Assembly (NCBI GenBank): GCA_965204095.1
Contig: OZ241991.1
Coordinates: 3,596,001-3,660,000 of the forward strand
Source: JAPPLB01 sp965204095
GTDB taxonomy: Bacteria; Acidobacteriota; Terriglobia; Bryobacterales; UBA6623
DNA: 64,000 bases
Direction of reading: 5' to 3'
The position numbers and the translations under genes are program-made. The stretch's first letter is position 1; every line of letters begins with the position of its first letter. Below are positions 35,575 to 44,709 of this stretch, in pieces. The notes under the pieces are model-generated. The model was not told the origin of the DNA and ran no database searches. It saw nothing but the letters and a program-made list of their open reading frames with translations.

Positions 35575-36466
35575 TCAATCCTTCCGGGGATGATCGGCCG
35601 GCTTGGTAGCAGGCGGCCGCGAGAGTGAACACGCCGAAGACGACAGTCACCGCCCAGCAGGTTTCGATGGACGGTCCGGCCACCTGGACCCCGGCCGGTG
35701 CGAGGTAGTGGCGGTAGGCGCTGATTCCGTACGTCAGCGGGTTGAACGACATGACCCCTTTCACCCAGCCGGCGGCGCCGTCGGCCGGGAAAACGGCTCC
35801 GGAAAGCATCCACATCGGCATCAGGACGACGTTCATGACCGAGTGAAAACCCTGCACGGAGTTGAGCCACCAGGCGAAGAAGAAACCCAGGCCCGTCAGC
35901 CCGAACGAGAGAACCAGCAGCACTCCCAGAATGGCGGGGATGCGCTCCGGCGATACGGAGATGCCCAGCAGCGGGGCCAGCGGCAGAAACAGCAGCCCTT
36001 GCAGCACGCCGATCGTCGTGGCGCCCGTCACCTTGCCCAACACCAGCGCCCAACGCGAGACCGGAGCCACCAGGACCGAGAGCAGAAAGCCCTCCCGGCG
36101 GTCTTCGATGATCGACATGTTCGAGAAGATGGCCGTGAACAGCACGACCAGGACAACGGTCCCGGGGTAGAAGAACTGGAGGTAATTTTCACCCCCGGCG
36201 GACGTCCTCAGTGACGTGCCGAAGCCCGAGCCGAGCAGCAGCCAGAACACCAACGGAGTTGCCAATACTCCGATGACGCGGCTTCTTTGTCGGTAGAAGC
36301 TGCGGATCTCGCGCCACCAGAGCGTGCTCATGCTGAGCAGAAAGCTCGGCCGGGCCGCGGTCGCTCCGCTCGAAACGGCGGGCAGCGGGACGGTCGCGGC
36401 CGGATCGCTAAGCGCTTTGGAAGGCGGATGGGCCATGCGGGACGGGCTTTGCTGCGTCGCCCTCAA
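35570..36466 (-). CDS. ABC-2 type transporter permease
   Basis: 298 aa with six hydrophobic segments. About 45 N-terminal residues are Pro/Ala-rich and cytoplasmic. The core matches ABC-2/DrrB-like permeases: FFYPGTVVLVVLFTAIFSNMSIIEDRREGFLLSVLVAPVSR is the family's signature region, and MNVVLMPMWMLSGAVFP follows. Start overlaps the ATPase stop by four bases (ATGA). The last residues and stop lie in repeat B, so the original end may have been slightly different. Exported substrate unknown. Confidence 0.88.
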   Translation of the reverse strand: MRATQQSPSRMAHPPSKALSDPAATVPLPAVSSGATAARPSFLLSMSTLWWREIRSFYRQRSRVIGVLATPLVFWLLLGSGFGTSLRTSAGGENYLQFFYPGTVVLVVLFTAIFSNMSIIEDRREGFLLSVLVAPVSRWALVLGKVTGATTIGVLQGLLFLPLAPLLGISVSPERIPAILGVLLVLSFGLTGLGFFFAWWLNSVQGFHSVMNVVLMPMWMLSGAVFPADGAAGWVKGVMSFNPLTYGISAYRHYLAPAGVQVAGPSIETCWAVTVVFGVFTLAAACYQAGRSSPEGLT

Positions 36467-37434
36467 GGCTCATTATGCCTGATCGCCGCGGCCTCACCCT
36501 CTCCGAAGCGGTGACCGGTCACGCGGATGAAGAAGTCTTCCAGAGTCGGGTGGGAGACCGTTACGGAATCGATCTGCTCCGGCAAGGCCTGCATCAGCCG
36601 AGCGACGAGCTCGGCGCCCTGCGGGTGCTCGAAGCGGACGCTGCCGTTGACGATCGTCGGTTCGAGGTCGAACTGTCTCGAGATGTCGCTCGACAGTTTC
36701 CGGCTGTCCCGCGAGCTCAGGACGACGACGACGTCGCCGCCGATCTGCTCCTTCAGCTCCCGGGGACTGCCCTCCGCGACCAGCCGGCCCTGGTCGAGGA
36801 TCGCCAATCGATCGCACTTGTCGGCCTCCTCGAGCAGGTGAGTCGTCAACAGCACCGTGATGCCTTCTTGCCGCCGCAGCAGTTGGATGTATTCCCAGAA
36901 GTCGAGACGCGCTCCCGGGTCGACGCCCGTGCTGGGCTCGTCGAGCAACAGCAGTTCGGGCTGGTGGATCAAGCCCTTCGCCAGCTCGACTCGCCTTTTC
37001 AGGCCGCCCGACAGGGTGTCGACGGCGTCGTTGCGGCGGTCTTCGATGCCCAGAAGTTCAAGCAGCGAGTCGATGCGGTTTTTCAGCGCCTCGCCGCGCA
37101 ATCCGTAGAGATGTCCCTGGTGGATCAGGTTCTCCGAGGCGCTGAGCCTGCGGTCGAGGCTTTGGTTCTGGAACACGACGCCGATGATCTTTCTGACCGC
37201 CAGAGGTTGCCGGGAAACGTCGAAGCTCGACACCCGCGCCGATCCCTCTGCGGGTGTGAGCAGCGTGGACAGGATCCGAAACAGCGTCGTTTTGCCCCCG
37301 CCGTTCGGCCCCAGCAGACCGAAGATTTCGCCTGGCTCGACCGAGAAGCTGACCTTGTCGAGGGCGGTCCGGTCCCCGTAGCGGAAGACCAGGCTGCTGA
37401 CTTCGACCGCGGGCGGAGCGGGCATCGCTTGCAT
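36463..37434 (-). CDS. ABC transporter ATP-binding protein (DrrA/CcmA-like)
   Basis: 323 aa ATPase for the permease downstream. Walker A LLGPNGGGKTT, Q-loop VFQNQSLD, signature LSGGLKRRVELAKGL, Walker B LLLLDEPSTGVDP and switch His in LLTTHLLEEADKC are all intact. About 80 C-terminal residues form the extra domain seen in DrrA-type exporters. With the ABC-2 permease it should form a two-gene exporter; DUF420 follows in the same direction. Confidence 0.93.
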   Translation of the reverse strand: MQAMPAPPAVEVSSLVFRYGDRTALDKVSFSVEPGEIFGLLGPNGGGKTTLFRILSTLLTPAEGSARVSSFDVSRQPLAVRKIIGVVFQNQSLDRRLSASENLIHQGHLYGLRGEALKNRIDSLLELLGIEDRRNDAVDTLSGGLKRRVELAKGLIHQPELLLLDEPSTGVDPGARLDFWEYIQLLRRQEGITVLLTTHLLEEADKCDRLAILDQGRLVAEGSPRELKEQIGGDVVVVLSSRDSRKLSSDISRQFDLEPTIVNGSVRFEHPQGAELVARLMQALPEQIDSVTVSHPTLEDFFIRVTGHRFGEGEAAAIRHNEP

Positions 37435-37490
37435 GTCGCCACCCTAGCACAAGGGATCGGGAGTATAGCGGGTGGCGTTACCGAGTTGAG

Positions 37491-37652
37491 CCTGCGTTTC
37501 CGCCACGCGCCGAGGCGAAGTGCGTGAGACGGCCGTCAGGACGAGCCACGAGCTACCCGAGCCAGCAATACCACCTTCAAGCTTTTCGCGAATCACGAAA
37601 CACGGCCTTTACGCTTCACCGGCCGTCCCACATTCCTTCTGGAGCGAACCAG
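37491..37652. repeat. Partial MITE-like repeat, heptamer run and conserved block
   Basis: Starts CCTGCGTTTCCGCCACGCG and follows the left 75 bases of the element (37491-37564). A short array CGCGAAT, CACGAAA, CACGG follows at 37587-37605, then the conserved block ending GGAGCGAACCAG at 37652. Full copy D begins at the next base, so the block end is also the insertion point of D. Confidence 0.7.
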
Positions 37653-37852
37653 CCTGCATTTCTCACCACGCGGCGAGGCGAAGTGCGTGAGAGGGCCGTC
37701 AGGACTAGGCGCAAGCCGGGCGGAGGAAAAAGGCGCGAGCCGCTTGGCGCGCGCAGGCGTACTTGACAGTACGTTGAGCACGGCAAGCAAGCGCAACGAA
37801 GTCCTGGCGGTCGTATCGTGTGCTTCGACCGTCGGGTGGTGAGAAATGCAGG
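37653..37852. mobile_element. MITE-like element, full copy D (200 bp, with 24-bp internal insert)
   Basis: Ends are CCTGCATTTCTCACCAC and GGTGGTGAGAAATGCAGG; flanks CCAG and CTAG. It differs from the 176-bp copies by about 24 extra bases near 37705-37735, where a CGCAAGCC...CGCGAGCC repetition with GGGCGGAGGAAAAAGG between suggests a local duplication. No gene inside. Confidence 0.78.
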
Positions 37853-37875
37853 CTAGGCCCCCCAGCAGAGGTTTT

Positions 37876-37901
37876 CACGAATCACGAGACACGAATCACG
37901 G
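37876..37901. repeat. Heptamer array
   Basis: CACGAAT, CACGAGA, CACGAAT, CACGG, preceded by GGTTTT and followed by CTTTT like the other arrays. It lies 23 bases past copy D and 25 bases from the SDR stop. Confidence 0.7.
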
Positions 37902-37926
37902 CTTTTCCGCCAAGCGGAAAAGCCGC

Positions 37927-38679
37927 TCAATAGGTCGATCTTCCGCCGCTGACGTCGTAGGTTTGGCCGGTGACGAACGAGCAGTCGGGGCTGGCGAGGA
38001 AGTGAACGACGGCCGCTACTTCTTCGATCTTCCCGGTGCGGCGCCGGGGAATCCGGCTGGTCATGTAGTCGACTTGCTCGGGGGTGAGCTGTTCGAGGAT
38101 CGGGGTGCGGATGACCGCCGGGGTGACGGCGTTGACACAGATATTGTTCTCGGCGACCTCTTTCCCGAGGGACTTGGTCAAGGCGATCACGCCCGCCTTC
38201 GAGGCGGAATAGGCCGACATGTTCGGGTTGCCGTCCTTGCCGGCGACCGAGGCGATATTGACGATACGCCCGTAATCGCGGTCACGCATGTGTCCGATGA
38301 CCGCCCGGCAACACTGGAATACGCCGGTCAGATTGATGTCGATGACGCTCTGCCAATCCTCATCGCTCTGATCCCAGACCGGGGCCGCCTTGCCGGCGAT
38401 GCCGGCGTTGTTGACGAGGATGTCGATGCGTCCCGTCTTCGCCAGGACCTGTTCGACCATGGCCTCGATCGAAGACGGGCTGGCGACGTCGACGCTGACC
38501 GGGAATGCCTGCGCGCCGATGCCGGCGAGCCGGCCGGCCGCCGCCTCGGCCGCCGCGGTGTTGCGGTCGGCGACCGCGACCCGCGCGCCGGCCCGCGCAA
38601 GGCGCGTGGCGATGCCTTCGCCGATGCCCTGAGCCGCGCCGGTGACGATCGCCGTCTGCCCCGCCAGGTCGAAGAACAT
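37927..38679 (-). CDS. Short-chain dehydrogenase/reductase (FabG-like)
   Basis: 250 aa classical SDR. Cofactor loop TGAAQGIGEGIA, NNAG at about 89-92, catalytic Ser in NIASVAGKDG and YSASK carry the tetrad (Ser, Tyr, Lys). The Asp after the second strand (VADRN) favours NAD(H). The end, TGQTYDVSGGRSTY, is typical of FabG-type members. The gene follows rplI by one base on the same strand. Candidate substrates are 3-oxoacyl or sugar ketones. Confidence 0.9.
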   Translation of the reverse strand: MFFDLAGQTAIVTGAAQGIGEGIATRLARAGARVAVADRNTAAAEAAAGRLAGIGAQAFPVSVDVASPSSIEAMVEQVLAKTGRIDILVNNAGIAGKAAPVWDQSDEDWQSVIDINLTGVFQCCRAVIGHMRDRDYGRIVNIASVAGKDGNPNMSAYSASKAGVIALTKSLGKEVAENNICVNAVTPAVIRTPILEQLTPEQVDYMTSRIPRRRTGKIEEVAAVVHFLASPDCSFVTGQTYDVSGGRSTY

Positions 38680-39261
38680 CTATTCTTCTTTCGCTGCGGC
38701 GTCAGCCGCTGGAGCGGAGGTTTCTTCCGCCGCCGGCTCTTCCGCGGTTTCCGCAGCGGCCTCGGCCGCCTCGCCTTCTTCCCACGCGGCTTCCTGGGGT
38801 TCCTCTTCCTCGCGTCCTTCTGCGAGCACGTTGACGTTCAACGCCACGTTGACGTCGCGGTGAAGGTGAACCGAGACGACATGCTCGCCCACCATGCGGA
38901 TGGGCTTGCTGAGGGCGATCTTGTGGCGATCGATGGGGTACCCCTTGGTTTCGAGTTCGGCGGCGATGTCGCGTGAGGTAACCGACCCGAAGAGCTGATC
39001 CGAATCGCCGGCGCGCGCCGTGATTTCGATCGTGAGCGCCTCGAGTTGCTCGGCCAGTTTGGCGGCGTCGCCGCGCAGGCGCGCCGCTTCACGGTCGGCG
39101 GCGGCCCGCATCTCGTCGATCTGTTTCTTGTTCGCTGCCGTGGCCGGCAGCGCCATCTGCTTGGGGAACAGGAAGTTGCGCGCATAGCCGTTGGCGACGC
39201 GAACCACGTCGCCCTTGCCGCCCAACTTGTGGATTTCCTGCTTGAGGATGACTTCCATCAT
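38680..39261 (-). CDS. rplI: 50S ribosomal protein L9 with acidic C-terminal tail
   Basis: 193 aa. The N-terminal rRNA-binding domain is clear (MEVILKQEIHKLGGKGDVVRVANGYARNFLFPKQMA), followed by the long connecting helix and the C-terminal domain. Canonical L9 is about 150 aa; here about 45 further residues rich in Ala and Glu form an acidic tail. Start overlaps the rpsR stop by four bases. The tail is read directly from sequence; its effect is unknown. Confidence 0.95.
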   Translation of the reverse strand: MMEVILKQEIHKLGGKGDVVRVANGYARNFLFPKQMALPATAANKKQIDEMRAAADREAARLRGDAAKLAEQLEALTIEITARAGDSDQLFGSVTSRDIAAELETKGYPIDRHKIALSKPIRMVGEHVVSVHLHRDVNVALNVNVLAEGREEEEPQEAAWEEGEAAEAAAETAEEPAAEETSAPAADAAAKEE

Positions 39262-39782
39262 GACGCGCCCTCGGTCTTCGCGGTCCCTTCCACGGGAGCC
39301 GGCCGGTCAGCCGGGTACGGCCGCTCGCCCATCCGCTCGGAACGCGGCCGCGCCGCGAGGCGCCCGCCGGAGACCGGCTTGGCCGGCCCGGCGAAGGGCA
39401 GCAGGGCAATGTTGCGGGCGCGTTTGATCGCGCGCTTCAGCAGCCGCTGATGCCGGGCGCTGAGTCCGGTGTGACCGCGCGGCAGGATCTTGCCGCGGTC
39501 GCCGATGAATTGGCGCAGCGTGTCGGCATCCTTGTAGTTGATGTCGTCGATCTTGTTGACGCTGAAGTAGTCGACCTTGCGGCGCCGGAAGTAACGGCGC
39601 CCGCCTGGCCCTCGGGAGCCGCCCCTTCCGCCGGGACCGCGGCCGCCCGGACCCCGCGAGGGAGGCCCGCTCGGACTCCGGGGCGTCTGTGGGGTCCCGC
39701 TCGATTCCTGCGGTTTCTTTTCGGTGGAAGCTGCCGCGGCGCCGGCCGCCGGCGCTGGCGTGGTTGTTTCGTTTTCAGCCAT
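39258..39782 (-). CDS. rpsR: 30S ribosomal protein S18 with long N- and C-terminal extensions
   Basis: 174 aa, about twice the usual length. The S18 core spans about residues 62-130 (RRYFRRRKVDYFSVNKIDDINYKD to RHQRLLKRAIKRARNIALLPF). Before it lie about 60 residues rich in Ala, Thr and Pro and then Gly/Arg (GPGGRGPGGRGG). After it come about 45 basic, Pro-rich residues. S18 pairs with S6 on the ribosome platform, and S6 here is also extended. Confidence 0.94.
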   Translation of the reverse strand: MAENETTTPAPAAGAAAASTEKKPQESSGTPQTPRSPSGPPSRGPGGRGPGGRGGSRGPGGRRYFRRRKVDYFSVNKIDDINYKDADTLRQFIGDRGKILPRGHTGLSARHQRLLKRAIKRARNIALLPFAGPAKPVSGGRLAARPRSERMGERPYPADRPAPVEGTAKTEGAS

Positions 39783-39796
39783 GGTTTTTTCCTATT

Positions 39797-40252
39797 CTAT
39801 GTCCCTTCTGGAGCGGCTGGGCCGGGAGCCGGGGCTTCGGGCGCTCCCGGAGTCGTGGCCGCGGGCCGGGGTTTCGGACGGGCTTCGGCGGCCGCCGCCG
39901 GGGGCCGGTTGGCCGCCCGTATTTCACGCTTCTTCTTCAGCTTCGCAATCCGCTGCAGGTCTTCGTCGATTCGGACCGTCATGTATTTGATGACGGAGTC
40001 GGCGACTCCCAGGCGGCGCTCGATTTCTTTCGAGAGGCCGTGGTCCTGCTTCACCGAGTACTGCACCAGCACGTAATAGCCTTCGGTCTGATGCTGCACT
40101 TCGTAGGCAAGACGGCGCTTGCCCCAGCGGTCGATTTTGTCGATCGTGCCGCCGCCCTCTTCGATGGCCTTGGTGAACTGCGCGATGGCGGCCTCGGTCT
40201 CTTCGTCGGCAAGGTTCGGTTTCAGAATAAAGATCAGTTCATAGATTCTCAT
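39797..40252 (-). CDS. rpsF: 30S ribosomal protein S6 with Pro/Ala-rich tail
   Basis: 151 aa. The ferredoxin-like S6 fold is intact in the first 100 residues (YELIFILKPNLADEE, GKRRLAYEVQHQTEGYYVLVQY). About 45 residues follow that are rich in Pro, Ala, Thr and Arg. The start overlaps the pth stop by four bases, and rpsR follows 14 bases on. Confidence 0.95.
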   Translation of the reverse strand: MRIYELIFILKPNLADEETEAAIAQFTKAIEEGGGTIDKIDRWGKRRLAYEVQHQTEGYYVLVQYSVKQDHGLSKEIERRLGVADSVIKYMTVRIDEDLQRIAKLKKKREIRAANRPPAAAAEARPKPRPAATTPGAPEAPAPGPAAPEGT

Positions 40253-40914
40253 GCTTCCTCGGTGTCAACTCCCGGGGCGCGTCGGTTGTGAACCGACATG
40301 GCCTGAGCGGCGCCCTCGGTTAGGATCAGACGAACGGCGTCCGCCGCGCGTCCGGTAAACTCGGCTACTTCCTCCAGTTCGTTACGGCGAAACGGCCGCA
40401 GCACGTAGGCCGCCCCGTCCGTGACGGGATGGCCGGGTTGAATGCCCATCCGGACCCGGATGAACTCGTCCGTGCCGACGGCCTCGATAATCGATTGGAC
40501 CCCCTTGTGTCCGGCGGCGGAGCCCCGCTCGCGGATCCGGAGTTGCGTCCAGGGCAGCGCCAGTTCGTCATAGACCACCAGCAGGTCGCGCGGCTCCAGC
40601 GCATGGTTGCGCAGCAGCGCTTTCACCGGGCCGCCGCTGCGATTCATGTACGAGAGGGGTTTGGCCAGCAGAACCGCCTGGCCTCCGAGCTCGCCGCGCC
40701 CGACGCGGGCCTCCGCTTCCCTCCATCCGAACCGAATGCCCTCCTGCTCGGCCAAACGGTCGAGTGTCAGGAACCCCAGGTTGTGCGGTGTCGTCTCGTA
40801 GCGGCTTCCGGGGTTGCCCAGCCCGACGATCAGGCGGGAGACGGGACCCGCCTTGCGCGGACTCGGACGCGCCGGTCCGGCGATGCGCGACCACACTCGT
40901 CGTAGAGCGCCCAT
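40249..40914 (-). CDS. pth: Peptidyl-tRNA hydrolase
   Basis: 221 aa. Releases tRNA from peptidyl-tRNA that has dropped off ribosomes. The catalytic region LIVGLGNPGSRYETTPHNLGF with its His is complete, as are PLSYMNRSGGPV (Asn), DLLVVYDELALPW and GSAAGHKGVQSII. About 26 residues precede the usual N-terminus because no start codon exists nearer the core; ATG 40914 is therefore used. It sits between rplY and rpsF. Confidence 0.95.
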   Translation of the reverse strand: MGALRRVWSRIAGPARPSPRKAGPVSRLIVGLGNPGSRYETTPHNLGFLTLDRLAEQEGIRFGWREAEARVGRGELGGQAVLLAKPLSYMNRSGGPVKALLRNHALEPRDLLVVYDELALPWTQLRIRERGSAAGHKGVQSIIEAVGTDEFIRVRMGIQPGHPVTDGAAYVLRPFRRNELEEVAEFTGRAADAVRLILTEGAAQAMSVHNRRAPGVDTEEA

Positions 40915-40935
40915 AACAAGCAGCCATCGACGACC

Positions 40936-41586
40936 CTACTCCTCCGGGCCTTTCTCGTCGTCGGTCGGCTCGGCGGCTTCGCCTTCCACGATTTCTTCCT
41001 CGGCCTCGACTTCCTCCTCAGCGACCTTCGGCGTCACGCAGTGCACCAGCAGCATCTCGGGTCGGCTGAGAAAGGAGTATTGGTCCGCCGCCGCCAGGTT
41101 CTCCACCCGGATGGATTCGCCCAGGGCCATCGCCGTCACGTCGACCTCGATTTTTTCCGGCACGTCCATCGGCAGGGCGCGCACGGCGACCTCGCGGTTG
41201 ACGACTTCATCGTGTCCGCCCTGCTCGCGCGTGCCCTGCGACACGCCGATGATATGGATCGACACGTTCACTTCGACCGGCTGGCTCAGGTCGATGCGGC
41301 GCATGTCGACGTGCAGCAGGTGTCCCCGGACCGGGTCGACTTGCCAGTCCGACGCCATGGCGGGGGCCGTCTCGCCGCCGCTGACCTTGAGGTTCAGGAT
41401 CTGGTTGTGGCCGGAGGGCGACTGCAGGAGCCGTGTGATTTCCTTGCCGTCCAGCGAGACGGCGACGGAATCCTTCCCGAGGCCGTACAGGATGGCCGGC
41501 ACTTTGCCGGCCGCGCGCAAGCGGCGGGCGGCGTTCTTGCCTCGTTCGGCCCGAGGCTGCGCCGCCATGTCCAACTGCTGTTGCAT
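40936..41586 (-). CDS. rplY: 50S ribosomal protein L25 (Ctc form)
   Basis: 216 aa two-domain L25/Ctc protein that binds 5S rRNA. The N-terminal beta-barrel begins RAERGKNAARRLRAAGKVPAILYG. The C-terminal TL5 domain carries PVEVNVSIHIIGVSQGTREQGG, followed by an acidic Glu-rich end. ATG 41586 is chosen because AAGGAGAG stands 4 bases ahead; the open frame extends upstream but lacks such a site. The order prs-rplY-pth is common. Confidence 0.95.
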   Translation of the reverse strand: MQQQLDMAAQPRAERGKNAARRLRAAGKVPAILYGLGKDSVAVSLDGKEITRLLQSPSGHNQILNLKVSGGETAPAMASDWQVDPVRGHLLHVDMRRIDLSQPVEVNVSIHIIGVSQGTREQGGHDEVVNREVAVRALPMDVPEKIEVDVTAMALGESIRVENLAAADQYSFLSRPEMLLVHCVTPKVAEEEVEAEEEIVEGEAAEPTDDEKGPEE

Positions 41587-41668
41587 CGTTCTCTCCTTCG
41601 TCCGCTGGCGGCCGCCCGTCGAGTGCGGTCGGGTCTCGGGCGGCGCGGTCTGGCGCGCCGGCGGCTCT

Positions 41669-42613
41669 TCAGACAAATAGTCGACTGATGGAAGTCTCCT
41701 CGTGTATCGATTCGATCGCCTGCGCCAGCAGGGGCGCGACGCTCAGTTGTTTGATGCGGCCGCACTCGCGCGCGCGCTGTTGCAGGGGGATCGAATCCCC
41801 CACGACCAGCTCGGTCAGCGGCGATCGCTCGATGTTGTCCAGCGCCTGCCCTGACAGCACGGCGTGCGTGCAGCAGCCGTAAACGGCCGTTGCGCCGTGG
41901 TCGAGCAACGCTTGCGCTGCTTTCACCAGCGTGCCGGCCGTATCGACCATGTCATCCACGATCATACAGGTGCGGCCTTCGACGTCGCCGATCACGTGCA
42001 TCACTTCCGCTACGTTGGCCTGCTCGCGGCGCTTGTCGATGATCGCAAGTTGGGCGTCGAGGTGTTTGGCGAAGGCCCGCGCCCTCTCGACGCCGCCCGG
42101 GTCCGGCGACACGATGGTCGGGTTCTCGAGCTGCAGGGTCTTGATGTAGTCGACCATCACCGGCGCCGCGAATAGATGATCGACGGGGATGTCGAAGAAG
42201 CCTTGGATCTGGGCCGCGTGCAGGTCCAGGCTCAGGACGCGGTGCGCCCCGGCGGTCACGATCAGGCTCGCAACGAGCTTCGCCGAGATCGGTACACGCG
42301 GCTTGTCCTTGCGGTCCTGCCGGGCGTACCCGTAGTAGGGCAGCACGGCGGTGATCCGCTTGGCCGAGGCTCGCCGCAGCGCATCCATCATCAGCAGCAG
42401 TTCCATCAGGTGATGATCGACCGGCGTGCACGTCGACTGGACGACGAACACGTCGGCGCCCCGCACGTTCTCGTCGATCTGCAGCCAGATCTCGCCGTCG
42501 GAGAACTTCTTGATCGAGCACTTCGAGACGGGCACGTCCAGGTGGGCGCAGATGTCCTCCGCCAGCTTCGGGTTGGCCGAGCCCGAGAAAACCCTGAATC
42601 GTGTCTGATCCAT
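41669..42613 (-). CDS. prs: Ribose-phosphate pyrophosphokinase
   Basis: 314 aa. Makes PRPP from ribose 5-phosphate and ATP for nucleotides, His and Trp. It starts MDQTRFRVFSGSANPKLAE at 42613; the frame is open upstream, but this start gives the canonical length. Motifs: LPYYGYARQDRK, the flexible loop region, SPDPGGVERARAFA, and the PRPP loop MIVDDMVDTAGT. It lies 53 bases after ispE. apt, two genes upstream, consumes PRPP. Confidence 0.96.
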   Translation of the reverse strand: MDQTRFRVFSGSANPKLAEDICAHLDVPVSKCSIKKFSDGEIWLQIDENVRGADVFVVQSTCTPVDHHLMELLLMMDALRRASAKRITAVLPYYGYARQDRKDKPRVPISAKLVASLIVTAGAHRVLSLDLHAAQIQGFFDIPVDHLFAAPVMVDYIKTLQLENPTIVSPDPGGVERARAFAKHLDAQLAIIDKRREQANVAEVMHVIGDVEGRTCMIVDDMVDTAGTLVKAAQALLDHGATAVYGCCTHAVLSGQALDNIERSPLTELVVGDSIPLQQRARECGRIKQLSVAPLLAQAIESIHEETSISRLFV

Positions 42614-42666
42614 CGCTCTGAAATCGGCGCGCGGCCGGGAACCCTGCACTCCCCGAACGGCGCGGT

Positions 42667-43599
<933 letters not shown>

Positions 43600-43602
43600 C
43601 GC

Positions 43603-44160
43603 CTATTCGTCGTATTGCAGCAGCGTGTGGATCTTGTACCCGGGCAGCCTCGCCCGCCCGTTCAGGAAGTTCAGCTCGACGGCGAACGAGAGAGCGGCAA
43701 CTTCGCCCCCGAGCTTCTCGACAAGCCGGCAGGCCGCGGCCGCGGTGCCTCCCGTCGCCAGCAGGTCGTCCACGATCAGCACCCGCTGCCCCGGCTGGAT
43801 GGCGTCTTCGTGCGCCTCGATGCTGTCCTCTCCGTACTCCAGCGCGTAGCTCACGCTCACTGTCCCGGCCGGCAGCTTGTTCGGTTTGCGCACCGGGATG
43901 AACCCGCAGCCCAGCCGGACCGCCATCGCCGGGCCGAACACGAACCCGCGGGCCTCGATCCCGAGCACGAGATCGGGCCGCTCGTCGTGGTGCGGCGCGG
44001 TCATCTCATCGAGCAGCGCCGCCAGCCCGGCGGCGTCCTTGAGAAGCGTCGTGATGTCGTAGAACAGGATGCCGGGCTTGGGAAAATCGGGCACCTCGCG
44101 GATCAGGCTCTTGAGACCCGCGATGCGGTCGGACGTGTTGCCGGGAACGATGGAGGACAT
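43603..44160 (-). CDS. apt: Adenine phosphoribosyltransferase
   Basis: 185 aa. Salvages adenine to AMP with PRPP. The FPKPGILFYDITTLL start, LGIEARGFVFG, and the PRPP-binding loop VLIVDDLLATGGTAAAA match the family along its length. It sits between acyP and ispE on the same strand. Confidence 0.95.
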   Translation of the reverse strand: MSSIVPGNTSDRIAGLKSLIREVPDFPKPGILFYDITTLLKDAAGLAALLDEMTAPHHDERPDLVLGIEARGFVFGPAMAVRLGCGFIPVRKPNKLPAGTVSVSYALEYGEDSIEAHEDAIQPGQRVLIVDDLLATGGTAAAACRLVEKLGGEVAALSFAVELNFLNGRARLPGYKIHTLLQYDE

Positions 44161-44178
44161 CCGTTGTGACCTTGCCTT

Positions 44179-44463
44179 TCAGTACGTGATGCGAAAGCCG
44201 CCGCCGTCGCAGTCAGGCGCCTCGGTTTCCTCGACGCGGTCGACTCTCGCCCACCGGGGCCCCTTTGCGAGCAGCGCTTTCAGCCTTTCGAGTCTATCGA
44301 GATTTCCGCCGGCGCACACTTCCACCGTACCGTCCGCCCGGTTCCGGACATACCCGCTCAGCCCGAGACCATTCGCGGCGCGCTCCACGAAGTAGCGGAA
44401 GCCGACTCCCTGCACCCGGCCGTGAACGACGTATCGGCGGGAACTGCGGGCAGGCTTCATCAC
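44179..44463 (-). CDS. acyP: Acylphosphatase
   Basis: 94 aa, the full size of the alpha/beta acylphosphatase domain. It hydrolyses acyl phosphates. The phosphate-binding loop GRVQGVGFRYF carries the catalytic Arg, and GYVRNRADGTVEV the catalytic Asn. The start is one of two adjacent ATGs (44463 or 44460) without a clear binding site. Its first codons and upstream 50 bases are duplicated at 44710-44813. Confidence 0.93.
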   Translation of the reverse strand: MMKPARSSRRYVVHGRVQGVGFRYFVERAANGLGLSGYVRNRADGTVEVCAGGNLDRLERLKALLAKGPRWARVDRVEETEAPDCDGGGFRITY

Positions 44464-44513
44464 GGTGTCGAACGCAAGATACTACCTGTTAGCCGCGCCG
44501 GGGCGCTTTCTCC
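44450..44513. repeat. Direct duplication, copy 1 (acyP 5' end)
   Basis: About 42 bases from GCAGGCTTCAT to ACTACCTGTT match 44710-44751 with three differences, and CCGCGCCGGGGCGCTTTC further on matches near 44790. This copy contains the acyP start codons. Confidence 0.7.
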
Positions 44514-44549
44514 CTAGTATGATCCGCGCACGGGCGGAGGAAAATCCAG

Positions 44550-44688
44550 CCTGCATGTCTCACCAAGTGGCGAGGTGAAGTGGGTGAGAGGGCCGTCAGG
44601 ACCAGGCGCGCCCCGCTGGGCGTCCGCAACATGGTGGTTAAGGTTTTCCACCAACAACTAAAAACTATCCACTATCCACTATCCACTG
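44550..44688. repeat. Partial MITE-like repeat followed by CTATCCA heptamers
   Basis: CCTGCATGTCTCACC opens the diverged left part of the element (to about 44630). After about 35 unrelated bases comes a second kind of heptamer array, CTATCCA x3 then CTG, at 44665-44688. It lies between the two copies of the acyP-start duplication. Confidence 0.65.
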
Positions 44689-44709
44689 CCTTTTCCTCTC
44701 CTGCTGTCG

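Noticed and set aside
36475..37527. 350-codon plus-strand frame over the ABC ATPase
   Set aside because: All ABC motifs are read on the other strand; this frame has none and crosses the gene start into intergenic DNA.
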